Of a stretch of 47,154 nt of DNA, positions 17,358 through 25,973 are shown piece by piece; position 1 is the stretch's first letter, and every line of letters begins with the position of its first letter. The position numbers and the translations under genes are program-made. This DNA comes from Methanocorpusculum sp. (lineage in GTDB: Archaea > Halobacteriota > Methanomicrobia > Methanomicrobiales > Methanocorpusculaceae): positions 1-47,154 of the forward strand of contig DALTYD010000004.1 of NCBI GenBank assembly GCA_029986255.1. The letters run 5' to 3'. The notes under the pieces are model-generated. The model had not been told where the DNA came from and did no database searches. It saw only the letters and a list, made by a program, of their open reading frames with translations.

Positions 17358-19532
17358 ATGAAAATAAACTCATTACCTCTCCCAATTTCACTTCGTAATG
17401 AATATGCAGCATTAGGCATATCTGAACTCTATCCACCACAAGTGGAATGCATAAAGGCAGGTCTATTCAACAGAAAAAACCTCCTTATTGCAATTCCAAC
17501 AGCATCGGGCAAGACTCTTGTTGCTGAAATGGCAATGCAAAAGGAGATAATAAACGGAGGAAAGTGTCTTTATATTGTACCTCTCAAAGCACTTGCTTCA
17601 GAAAAATATGAGGATTTTTCTGGAAAAAAAGTAAAAGTTGGGATAGCAACAGGAGATCCAGATCAGCGCGATGAATATCTTGGACACTATGATATCATTG
17701 TGGCAACATCAGAGAAAACAGACTCACTCCTGCGAAACAAATCTGAATGGCTAAAAAAGATTTCACTCCTTGTGGTTGACGAAATTCATTTAATTGGAGA
17801 TCCATCCCGCGGAGCAACACTGGAAATGGTGATTGCAAAATTACGATATCAGAACCCAACTATGCAAATAATTGGCCTCTCTGCAACAATGGGAAATCCA
17901 GAAGAATTAGCAATGTGGTTAAATGCAAATCTCATAACGAGCGAATGGCGACCAGTGAAACTCAGAGAAGGTGTGTACCACAATGGAACTATCTATTTTC
18001 ATGATGCAGAACGGACTATTCCAACACCGAAGAAGGACGATGATCTAAATCTACTATTAGATACGATCAATGAGGGAGGGCAATGCCTGGTATTCGTCTC
18101 TTCGAGGCGATCAGCGGAAGTATACGCAAAGAGAGCGGCAGCAGCACTGAAAAAGAAATCAGTAAAACTTGATGAATATGCAAATAAAATTGCAAAAAAA
18201 GAAACAACATCATCCGGAAAGTCGCTAGCAAATACTGTGAGGAATGGCGCAGCGTTTCATCACGCTGGCTTATCTCAAGATGCTCGCAAAACTGTAGAAG
18301 AAGGATTTCGTAGGGGTGAAATAAAGGTTATTGCGTCAACCCCAACTCTTGCAGCAGGTCTAAATCTTCCCGCTAGGCGAGTGATCATCCGTGATTATAA
18401 GCGATATGAAGCAGGTATTGGCATGAATCCAATTCCAGTAATGGAGTACCGACAGATGGCTGGACGAGCAGGGAGACCACAATTTGATCCTTATGGTGAA
18501 TCAGTGTTAATCGCCAAAGACTACAAGACAATTAAACAGCTATTTGAGGAATTTATTGATGCACCAACAGAAAACATTTTTTCCCAGTGTCAGAAAGAGA
18601 ATGAACTACGAAATCATCTGTTGGCACTAATTACAACTGGATTTGCATCAACACGATCTGAAATTGAGGAATTCATGAAAAAATCTTTTTATTCAATTCA
18701 AAAGGCGAATTATCAAAGACTCAGCAAAAACATTAATAAAGCTATTTTATATTTAATAGAAACGGAAATGATAACTGAGGAAGAGAATGGCAATTTATTA
18801 GGAACACCATTTGGTATTCTTGCCTCCCGCTTGTACCTCAATCCAGAAACGGCATCATTGCTCCATAAAACATTAAAAAATCAGAAAAAATTCTCAGTAT
18901 TTGGAATACTGCATCTTCTATGCATGACACCAGATATGTTCCGATTTTATTTAAAGGCATCTGATAATCAGCTTATAGATCATGTGTTTTGTAAAAGAAA
19001 AGAGGAGTTGTGGTGTGAAGAATTATCTGAAAAGTTCTTCGCTGCAGTAAAGACAGCATTAGTTGCAGAAGCCTGGTGTAATGAAGTTCCAGAGAACACC
19101 ATCTGCGAAAATTTTGGTGTTGGTTCTGGGGATATTCACGCAATGATAGAGAATCTTCGTTGGTTAATACATGCATCAAGAAGAATCACACATGAGTTTG
19201 CACCATGGTTTGAGATTAAAATGCGAAATCTTGAAATTAGAGTTGAAAACGGAGTAAAAGAGGAACTTTTACCATTAATTACATTGCGTGGTATCGGTCG
19301 CATTCGTGCTCGAAAACTATTTGAACATGGAATTACAACACCTGAAGAACTACTTTCAACTGATTCCCAAAAAATTGTATCAATTCTTGGAAACATGCTA
19401 GCAAAAAGTGTTTTAAAGCAGGTTTCAAAGAAAATGAGAATAACAAATAATTATACTGCTTTTCTAGTTACAGTTCCAATAAAATCAGAATCACAGAAAA
19501 CATTATTCGATTTTGAAGGAGAAGGAAAATGA
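17358..19532 (+). CDS. hel308: Hel308 family DNA repair helicase
   Basis: A 724-residue superfamily 2 helicase of the Hel308/HelQ family, a 3'-5' DNA unwinding enzyme thought to act at stalled forks. Motif I is PTASGKT (residues 47-53), motif II DEIH (141-144), motif III LSATMGN, and motif VI QMAGRAGRPQFDPYG near residue 370. The C-terminal part carries the ratchet region and a helix-hairpin-helix (LRGIGRIRARKLFEHGI). It overlaps cgi121 by ATGA at 19529-19532. Position next to the origin suits a fork-repair role. Confidence 0.95.
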   Translation: MKINSLPLPISLRNEYAALGISELYPPQVECIKAGLFNRKNLLIAIPTASGKTLVAEMAMQKEIINGGKCLYIVPLKALASEKYEDFSGKKVKVGIATGDPDQRDEYLGHYDIIVATSEKTDSLLRNKSEWLKKISLLVVDEIHLIGDPSRGATLEMVIAKLRYQNPTMQIIGLSATMGNPEELAMWLNANLITSEWRPVKLREGVYHNGTIYFHDAERTIPTPKKDDDLNLLLDTINEGGQCLVFVSSRRSAEVYAKRAAAALKKKSVKLDEYANKIAKKETTSSGKSLANTVRNGAAFHHAGLSQDARKTVEEGFRRGEIKVIASTPTLAAGLNLPARRVIIRDYKRYEAGIGMNPIPVMEYRQMAGRAGRPQFDPYGESVLIAKDYKTIKQLFEEFIDAPTENIFSQCQKENELRNHLLALITTGFASTRSEIEEFMKKSFYSIQKANYQRLSKNINKAILYLIETEMITEEENGNLLGTPFGILASRLYLNPETASLLHKTLKNQKKFSVFGILHLLCMTPDMFRFYLKASDNQLIDHVFCKRKEELWCEELSEKFFAAVKTALVAEAWCNEVPENTICENFGVGSGDIHAMIENLRWLIHASRRITHEFAPWFEIKMRNLEIRVENGVKEELLPLITLRGIGRIRARKLFEHGITTPEELLSTDSQKIVSILGNMLAKSVLKQVSKKMRITNNYTAFLVTVPIKSESQKTLFDFEGEGK

Positions 19533-20035
19533 GACAGCAATCTACTATAATTTATGAGGCGAAAGCTGTTATCAATGATATAACAACAACTCTTTCACAA
19601 ATTAATACAATAGCAAAAAAAACTACATCAACTATTGTACTTTTTAATGCAAGAAAGATTGCTGGATATAGTCATATATACTCTGCAATTTTACATGCAA
19701 AGCGTTCATATACTTCTAAAAAGCCAATTTCTCGAACGCTTGCAATGGAGATTCTTCTTTATGCTTCTGGCCAGCGACAATGTTCACTCGCATTACAATT
19801 TGGACTTCATAAAGGAAAAAACGTACTATTTGTAGTAATTATTGATGGAAAAGGAACTAAAGCACAAGAACTACTAAATGAAATTATCCTTCCAGAAAAA
19901 CATGGTGTACATGCATCTCAAGCAGTACTAATGAAAGATTTTGGAATTACTAAGGAAGAACTTCAAGTTGTTGGAAAAAATCGTATTGATGAGCTTATAA
20001 TAGAAAGAATTGCCTTAGTAGATGTGTACAAATAA
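19529..20035 (+). CDS. cgi121: KEOPS complex subunit Cgi121
   Basis: A 168-residue protein with the Cgi121 signature EILLYASGQRQCSLALQFGL near residue 74 and a typical C-terminal VGKNRIDELIIERIALVDV. Cgi121 is a KEOPS subunit; the complex makes the universal tRNA modification t6A37, and Cgi121 helps bring the tRNA. The other KEOPS genes (kae1, bud32, pcc1) are not in this window. The 4-bp overlap with hel308 is a pairing seen in many archaea and suggests coupled translation. Confidence 0.92.
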   Translation: MRQQSTIIYEAKAVINDITTTLSQINTIAKKTTSTIVLFNARKIAGYSHIYSAILHAKRSYTSKKPISRTLAMEILLYASGQRQCSLALQFGLHKGKNVLFVVIIDGKGTKAQELLNEIILPEKHGVHASQAVLMKDFGITKEELQVVGKNRIDELIIERIALVDVYK

Positions 20036-20203
20036 GTACGTATATATAATGAATTTAATGAAAATGAAAAAAATTAATTAATTAATTGACATTTTATATA
20101 ATTATCTAATAAATTTAAGAGATTGAACTGAAAGTGTTACATGTCATTATGCATTAGAATAATTTAAAAATTTACCAAAATTTTTTAATTTGTTTTTAGA
20201 AAT

Positions 20204-20231
20204 ACCCCTACCCCATTATTTCGAGTGGAAA
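20204..20231 (-). repeat. Left origin recognition box
   Basis: Exact reverse complement of the right box at 20419-20446 over 28 nt. Its G-run points away from the AT-rich spacer. Confidence 0.88.
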
Positions 20232-20418
20232 CCACAAATAGTATAAAATAAAAAAATATTTTTCATTTTATAATATAATCATTATTCTATATATTAATAA
20301 TAATATAAATAGTTTATTTTATAGTTATAATAGATATAAAATTTTTAAACTGATATAAAATATGAGTTAGATATTTTAATGATTACCATATTAATATTTT
20401 AGAAATACTTAGCTTAGT

Positions 20419-20446
20419 TTTCCACTCGAAATAATGGGGTAGGGGT
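20419..20446 (+). repeat. Right origin recognition box
   Basis: Exact inverted copy of the left box. It lies between the AT-rich spacer and the orc1/cdc6 promoter, so Orc1 bound here could also regulate its own gene. Confidence 0.88.
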
Positions 20447-20513
20447 GTCATGTATAAAATATGAACTATTTTCCAGATTTTTGTTTTTCTTTATCTATAT
20501 ATTATCTTTATCC

Positions 20514-20546
20514 TTCTCTGTAGAGAAAGTAGCATATTAATATAAA
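20514..20546 (+). promoter_or_regulatory. orc1/cdc6 promoter with upstream dyad
   Basis: A TATA-like ATTAATATAAAA lies at 20536-20547, about 36 nt before the ATG. Directly upstream is a 14-bp dyad, TTCTCTGTAGAGAA (20514-20527). The spacing fits a short-leader or near-leaderless transcript; the dyad is a candidate regulator site. Confidence 0.4.
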
Positions 20547-20581
20547 AAAAAGTGTATTTTAATTTACAGATCTGATATTCT

Positions 20582-21838
20582 ATGCCTGATGAAAATTTTA
20601 AATCTACTGGCCTTTTCAAAAAATACACCATACAAAATAAAATATTTCAAAATCGTGAAGTTCTTCGCCATAGTTATAGTCCACGTGAGCTTCCACACAG
20701 AGTAGATCAAATTGATTCCATTGCTGTAATTCTTGCTCCTGCTCTTCAAGGCGCAACTCCTTCAAATATTCTTATCTACGGTAAGACAGGTACTGGAAAA
20801 ACGGCAACTGTTAAATTTGTTGGTTCTGAACTAGAGAATGAGAGTTCTGAATTCTCTCCTTGTCGTATGGTGCATCTTAACTGTGAGACTATTGATACCC
20901 AATATCGTGTGCTTGCACAAATTGCAAATCATATTAGTGGTCATGATCTTAAACCAAGTGATCGCACCAAGAATACTATTCCTGCAACTGGTTGGCATAC
21001 GGATCAGGTGTACTCTGAGCTTAAGAATGTACTTGAACAGGCAGGAGGTCTACAAATTATTGTACTTGATGAAATAGATAAACTTGTTAAAAAAAGTGGT
21101 GATGATACACTTTATAATTTGACGAGAATCAATAGTGATCTTAAAAACGCTCGGGTTAGCATTATTGGTATTTCAAATGATCTTACCTTTAAAGATTTTC
21201 TGGATCCTCGTGTTTTATCTTCACTTTCTGAAGAGGAATTGGTATTTCCCCCTTATGATGCCGTTCAGTTACAGGATATTTTACATCAACGCGCTGAAAT
21301 GGCTTTTTTTCCGGATGTTGTCAGTGAAGATGTTATTGCTCTTTGTGCGGCACTTGCCGCACAAGAGCATGGAGATGCTCGGCGTGCTCTCGATCTTCTT
21401 CGTGTTTCGGGTGAACTTGCAGAACGTGAATCTTCAGATAAAGTTCTTGAAATTCATGTTCGTCGAGCCCAAGAAAATATTGAAACTGATACTATGAGTG
21501 AATGTGTTCAAACTCTCCCACGACAGGGAAAAATGGTACTATGTGCCATGCTTCTTGTTTCCTCTTCTGGTCAGAAGGTATTCACTAGCGGAAGTGTTAT
21601 AAACATTTATCGTGAACTTGCACGAGAACTCGATATAGAGCCCTTGACACATCGACGAGTTTCGGATCTTATTAATGAACTAAACATGCTTGGTATTATT
21701 ACAGCTCGTGTTGTTTCACATGGTCGTCATGGAAGAACAACAGAAATTTATTTTAATAGTCCTACTAATCAAATACGTACAGTAGTAATGAATGATCCAA
21801 GTCTTAGAGAATGTAGTATTTTACAACCATTACTTTGA
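20582..21838 (+). CDS. cdc6: Origin recognition / replication initiator Orc1/Cdc6
   Basis: A 418-residue AAA+ initiator that binds the neighbouring origin boxes and loads MCM. Walker A is GKTGTGKT (residues 67-74), Walker B VLDEIDKL (161-168), and sensor 1 lies in ARVSIIGISNDLTF. The C-terminal third is a winged-helix DNA-binding domain (for example LTHRRVSDLINELNMLGII). Length is normal for the family. Its position beside the inverted boxes matches archaeal origins in which the initiator gene and origin travel together. Confidence 0.97.
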   Translation: MPDENFKSTGLFKKYTIQNKIFQNREVLRHSYSPRELPHRVDQIDSIAVILAPALQGATPSNILIYGKTGTGKTATVKFVGSELENESSEFSPCRMVHLNCETIDTQYRVLAQIANHISGHDLKPSDRTKNTIPATGWHTDQVYSELKNVLEQAGGLQIIVLDEIDKLVKKSGDDTLYNLTRINSDLKNARVSIIGISNDLTFKDFLDPRVLSSLSEEELVFPPYDAVQLQDILHQRAEMAFFPDVVSEDVIALCAALAAQEHGDARRALDLLRVSGELAERESSDKVLEIHVRRAQENIETDTMSECVQTLPRQGKMVLCAMLLVSSSGQKVFTSGSVINIYRELARELDIEPLTHRRVSDLINELNMLGIITARVVSHGRHGRTTEIYFNSPTNQIRTVVMNDPSLRECSILQPLL

Positions 21839-22099
21839 GTACGGAGGAGTAAGATAAATTAATTATAGATAAGAAAGTAGTTTTATTTTTATGAATGAGT
21901 TCTTCTGATTTATTGCTGAGAAAAATCTATTTGATAAATAGTTTCTTATGGTAATACTACAAGTCTTGAATTTAATATTTAAATTTTTTTTAGTTACAGT
22001 GTTTCGATTAGATGTTTAGAATTTCCAGCTTATTCGGTTCTCAAACGAGGAGAAAATATTTTAAATTGTGGAATATACATATAAATATTTTAATTTTTC

Positions 22100-23518
22100 A
22101 TGCAAAAAAGAGAAATTGTTACACGATTCCTTGAGGCGGGTTTGCTGGTTCATCCTGCAGTTGTTACGTATATTAGTGAAAGTGGGTCCTCTAGTGTTAT
22201 TGAAGGAATTATTAGTTCACTGCCGTCTACTATTTTGGTTGTGACTCCAAAGGATGTGCCAGGTATGACGGCAGCACGGGTTGACAAACTTACAGTGGGT
22301 GTGAGTGTACTTCCAGAAGTTCTTGCTGGAAGAGCTGGCTCTTCAATGCCTATAGCCAATCCTGAAGAGTCTTTTTCCATGTTTCGTGATCGTTACGATG
22401 TTCTTGCTGCAATGATGCGACCTCGTGTTAATCCTGTTCCAATTGAAGCACTGGTGAAACAGAACTGTCGCTTTGCTGATACTGATATTGGTGTGATCGG
22501 TATGGTAGTTGAAAGCTCGACGAGTGCAAAAGGTCATCGAATAGTGGAGATCGAGGATCCAACTGGAACTATTAAGGTTTTGTTCAACAAAAAGCGCGAA
22601 GGATTTGATGAGGCAGAAAAGATCATTCCTGATGAGGTTATTGGTGTTCGAGGAAAACTTTCCCGTGATATGAGTGGAGGTAGAGGAATAATTTTCTCTG
22701 ATGTGTTGTTTAGGCCTGAAATTCCATTAACTCATACGATCTCTCCTTCGAAAGATTCTGGTAGGGCTGTTTTTATTTCTGATGTTCATGTGGGAAGTGA
22801 TACCTTTCTTCTGGAAGCGTGGGATCAGTTTGTTTCATGGTTGGAAGTAACACCTGATATCAAGTATTTGCTGCTTGCAGGTGATGTAGTAGATGGTATT
22901 GGTGTGTACCCAAATCAGGATAAGGAGTTACACATTAAAACGATCTATGAACAGTACGATGTGGTTGGAGATATGCTCTCTGAATTGCCGTCACATTTGC
23001 AGATTATTCTTTCACCTGGTAATCATGATGCGGTAAGAGCAGCGGAACCACAACCAGTTCTTCCTGAAGAATTTCGGAAACAGTTTCCGAATAATGTGAC
23101 GTTTGTAGAAAACCCAGCGGTTGTAAATATCCAATCTGTGAATGTTTTGATGTATCATGGGCGTAGTATTGATGATCTTATCAAGTTTATTCCAGGAGCA
23201 AGCTATGAGCATCCTGGGGAAATCATGGAAGCAATGTTGAAACGTCGTCATTTGGCTCCAATTTATGGTCAGAGAACACAATTGCTCTCAACACCTATGG
23301 ATAATTTGATTATTCGTAATGTACCAGATATTTTGCAAACTGGGCATGTGCATATTAGTGACGTTATTAACTATCGTGGTGTGCTTGGTGTGAATGCTGG
23401 GACATGGCAGAGTCAGACATCGTTTCAGAAACAGATGAATATTAATCCAACTCCTGCAGAGGCGATTGTTGTGGATTTGGCGACGTTAATTCCTGAAAAA
23501 TTTTGTTTTTTGGAATGA
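22100..23518 (+). CDS. polB: DNA polymerase D small subunit (DP1)
   Basis: A 472-residue small subunit of the archaeal replicative polymerase PolD, carrying the 3'-5' proofreading nuclease. The N-terminal region is followed by an OB-fold (residues ~120-210) and a calcineurin-like phosphoesterase: ISDVHVGSDTF, LLAGDVVDG, LSPGNHDAVR, MYHGRS and TGHVHIS provide the metal ligands. The large subunit DP2 is not in this window. The gene sits next to orc1 and the origin, a common archaeal arrangement. An AT-rich TATA-like segment lies directly upstream (about 22053-22086). Confidence 0.95.
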   Translation: MQKREIVTRFLEAGLLVHPAVVTYISESGSSSVIEGIISSLPSTILVVTPKDVPGMTAARVDKLTVGVSVLPEVLAGRAGSSMPIANPEESFSMFRDRYDVLAAMMRPRVNPVPIEALVKQNCRFADTDIGVIGMVVESSTSAKGHRIVEIEDPTGTIKVLFNKKREGFDEAEKIIPDEVIGVRGKLSRDMSGGRGIIFSDVLFRPEIPLTHTISPSKDSGRAVFISDVHVGSDTFLLEAWDQFVSWLEVTPDIKYLLLAGDVVDGIGVYPNQDKELHIKTIYEQYDVVGDMLSELPSHLQIILSPGNHDAVRAAEPQPVLPEEFRKQFPNNVTFVENPAVVNIQSVNVLMYHGRSIDDLIKFIPGASYEHPGEIMEAMLKRRHLAPIYGQRTQLLSTPMDNLIIRNVPDILQTGHVHISDVINYRGVLGVNAGTWQSQTSFQKQMNINPTPAEAIVVDLATLIPEKFCFLE

Positions 23519-23680
23519 TAAATTATACGTATGAGTGTGTCATCCTTCCAGAAGGTGTGCATGCATCTCTCTCCCTCATATTAAGTTTTTAATCATTCTT
23601 TATTCATCAATAATTAAATATTGTACGACATTTTTTTTTAAGGTCAGACACTCTTTTTGCACTAGTATTATTAGGTAGTC

Positions 23681-23722
23681 TCTCTCTACTATAGAGAGAA
23701 ACAAAACCGGATATCCGGAGGT
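23681..23722 (+). promoter_or_regulatory. Leader dyads and ribosome binding site of the pyrophosphatase gene
   Basis: Two symmetrical elements precede hppA: a hairpin-forming TCTCTCT-ACTAT-AGAGAGA (23681-23699) and a perfect 12-bp palindrome CCGGATATCCGG (23707-23718) that runs into the strong ribosome binding site GGAGGT (23717-23722). The overlap means folding or protein binding there could gate translation or transcription. Confidence 0.45.
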
Positions 23723-23733
23723 TTTTGATTCGT

Positions 23734-25815
23734 ATGGATCTAATTTATCTCTCTCCAATATGCGCTGTAATAGGCCTTCTCTTTGCTCTCTACTCTTACT
23801 CTGTAATAAAGAAAGAGGGAACTGGTGATGAAAAAATGCAGAAGATCGCTGAGGCTATCCATCTTGGTGCCATGGTCTTTCTGAATCGTCAGTATCGTGC
23901 AATTGGGGCCTTTGTTATTGTTATTGCTATTATCCTTGCATTCTTTTCCTTTATCACAGATGATGGAATGAGTATTTGGGCTGCTCTTGCATATGTTATT
24001 GGCGCTGCTCTTTCCTCACTTGCAGGATACATAGGTATGTACAGCGCAACTAAGGCAAACGTAAGAACTACCAATGCCGCAAGACGCGGTATTGCTGAGG
24101 CAGTCAAAGTTTCCTTTGCTAGTGGTTCAATCATGGGTATGTCTGTGGTTGGTCTCGGCCTTCTTGGTGTCTCTGTTGTTTTCCTTGTTCTTATCGGCAT
24201 TTTTGGTGGATTTGGTGATATTGTTACTGTTAACACTGTCATCTCTAATATGGCAGCTTTTGGTTTTGGTGCCTCTTCTGTTGCACTATTTGCTCGTGTT
24301 GGTGGTGGGATTTTTACCAAAGCTGCTGATGTCGGTGCAGATCTTGTTGGCAAAGTAGAGGTAGGTATTCCTGAGGATGATCCTCGCAATCCTGCTGTTG
24401 TTGCAGACAATGTTGGTGATAACGTTGGTGATGTTGCTGGAATGGGTGCGGATTTGTTTGAATCCTATGTTGGTTCGATCATTGCATCCATGGCTCTTGG
24501 TATTGTAGGTGTTACATTTGCATTTTCTCAGTTTGGTGAGAATGCTAATGCACTCAATGTTATTCTTTTGCCGATGCTTATTTCTGCGCTTGGTATCCTT
24601 GCCGCTGCCATAGGTACGCTCTTTGTTCGGACTCAGAAAAATGAAAATTCTGCAATTCACAAGGCATTCAACACAGGAACTGTTATTGCATTGTTCTTCT
24701 CAATTATTGCAACCTATTTCTTGACTTCAAGTCTTGTTGGTGGTCAGTTCGGTATGGGTATCTGGTTTGCAACCATTGCAGGTCTCATCGCAGGATTTAG
24801 TATTGGTCTAATCACTGAGTACTACACTTCCTTTGACTATCACCCAACAAAGATAATCTCTTCATCGTGTCAGACTGGGGCTGCAACCAACATTATCAAT
24901 GGTTTTGCAACAGGTATGGAATCGACTGTTTTTCCGATTCTAATCATTGCGACTGCAACTTATGTTGCTTACTATTTTGCTGGTATGTATGGTATTGGTA
25001 TTGCAGCTGTTGGTATGCTTTCAACACTAGGTCTGACACTTGCTGTAGATGCATATGGCCCAGTTGCTGACAACGCTGGTGGTATTGCTGAGATGTCATG
25101 TCAGCCACATTCTGTTCGTGAAATCACGGATACTCTTGATTCTGTTGGGAATACGACTGCTGCCATTGGTAAAGGATTTGCAATTGGCTCAGCTGCATTG
25201 ACTGCTTTGGCTCTTTTCAGTGCTTATGCAATGGCAGTTGGTCTTGAGGCAATCGATCTCTTAGATACTAATGTATTCATTGGTATCTTAATTGGTGGTA
25301 TGCTTCCATTTCTCTTCTCTGCCCTTACTATGACTGCAGTTGGCCAAGCAGCCCAAAAGATTGTAATTGAGGTCCGTCGTCAGTTCAAAGAGATTAAGGG
25401 TCTTATGGAGGGAATTACTGAACCAGATTACACATCTGCCATTTCTATTGCGACTGACTCAGCAATTCACAAAATGGTTCTCCCTGGTGTTATTGCCATT
25501 ATCTCTCCGATCGTTATAGGATTGATTCTTGGTCCTCTTGCTCTTGGTGGTCTCCTTGTTGGATCTCTTGTTGCAGGTGTTCTTCTGGCTCTTACTATGG
25601 CAAATTCTGGTGGAGCCTGGGACAACGCAAAGAAGTACATTGAGCTTGGAAATTTTGGTGGTAAAGGTTCTTATGCTCATAAGGCAGCTGTTGTTGGTGA
25701 TACCGTTGGAGATCCATTCAAGGATACATCCGGTCCAGCTTTGAACATTTTAATTAAGCTGATGAGCATGATTGCATTGGTGTTTGTGCCCGTAATCCTA
25801 AATTTCGCTGCATAA
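23734..25815 (+). CDS. hppA: Membrane-bound ion-translocating pyrophosphatase
   Basis: An integral membrane pyrophosphatase of about 693 residues with some 16 helices that couples PPi hydrolysis to Na+ and/or H+ export. The PPi/Mg site is VADNVGDNVGDVAGMGADLFE near residue 225; further acidic motifs are VADNAGGIAEM and the C-terminal GDTVGDPFKDTSGPALNI. The segment GNTTAAIGKGFAIGS has Ala where K+-independent enzymes have Lys, so it should be the K+-dependent type, many of which pump Na+. GGAGGT at 23717-23722 favours the ATG at 23734 over an upstream TTG. It would recover energy from PPi released in biosynthesis. Confidence 0.95.
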   Translation: MDLIYLSPICAVIGLLFALYSYSVIKKEGTGDEKMQKIAEAIHLGAMVFLNRQYRAIGAFVIVIAIILAFFSFITDDGMSIWAALAYVIGAALSSLAGYIGMYSATKANVRTTNAARRGIAEAVKVSFASGSIMGMSVVGLGLLGVSVVFLVLIGIFGGFGDIVTVNTVISNMAAFGFGASSVALFARVGGGIFTKAADVGADLVGKVEVGIPEDDPRNPAVVADNVGDNVGDVAGMGADLFESYVGSIIASMALGIVGVTFAFSQFGENANALNVILLPMLISALGILAAAIGTLFVRTQKNENSAIHKAFNTGTVIALFFSIIATYFLTSSLVGGQFGMGIWFATIAGLIAGFSIGLITEYYTSFDYHPTKIISSSCQTGAATNIINGFATGMESTVFPILIIATATYVAYYFAGMYGIGIAAVGMLSTLGLTLAVDAYGPVADNAGGIAEMSCQPHSVREITDTLDSVGNTTAAIGKGFAIGSAALTALALFSAYAMAVGLEAIDLLDTNVFIGILIGGMLPFLFSALTMTAVGQAAQKIVIEVRRQFKEIKGLMEGITEPDYTSAISIATDSAIHKMVLPGVIAIISPIVIGLILGPLALGGLLVGSLVAGVLLALTMANSGGAWDNAKKYIELGNFGGKGSYAHKAAVVGDTVGDPFKDTSGPALNILIKLMSMIALVFVPVILNFAA

Positions 25816-25973
25816 TCAGTAAAATCATAGCCTCATTTTTTGATAATTCATATTTGGGATATTCTTGTTATGTCATTCCTTTTATCGTTAGAAAAGTAAA
25901 CATTATTATATTAACAAACATAAAAAAATTCATGAAATTTAATCATCTTAGAATGGATAATTAGTATATACAC

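Larger units (their letters stand above)
20204..20446. other. Chromosomal replication origin: inverted ORB pair around an AT-rich unwinding region
   Basis: Two 28-nt elements, 20204-20231 and 20419-20446, are perfect inverted copies. Each reads TTTCCACTCG at its inner end and ends in a doubled G-run (GGGGTAGGGGT) at its outer end. This matches the archaeal origin recognition box layout bound by Orc1/Cdc6. The 187-bp spacer is almost entirely A and T and would be the DNA unwinding element. orc1/cdc6 starts 136 bp to the right and the PolD small subunit gene follows. Base composition of the + strand also switches here. Together this strongly indicates oriC. Confidence 0.9.

Noticed and set aside
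20129..20138. AAAGTGTTAC near the origin, same as one arm of the repeat upstream of frhA
   Set aside because: The partner arm GTAACACTTT is missing nearby, so a single 10-mer match is probably chance.
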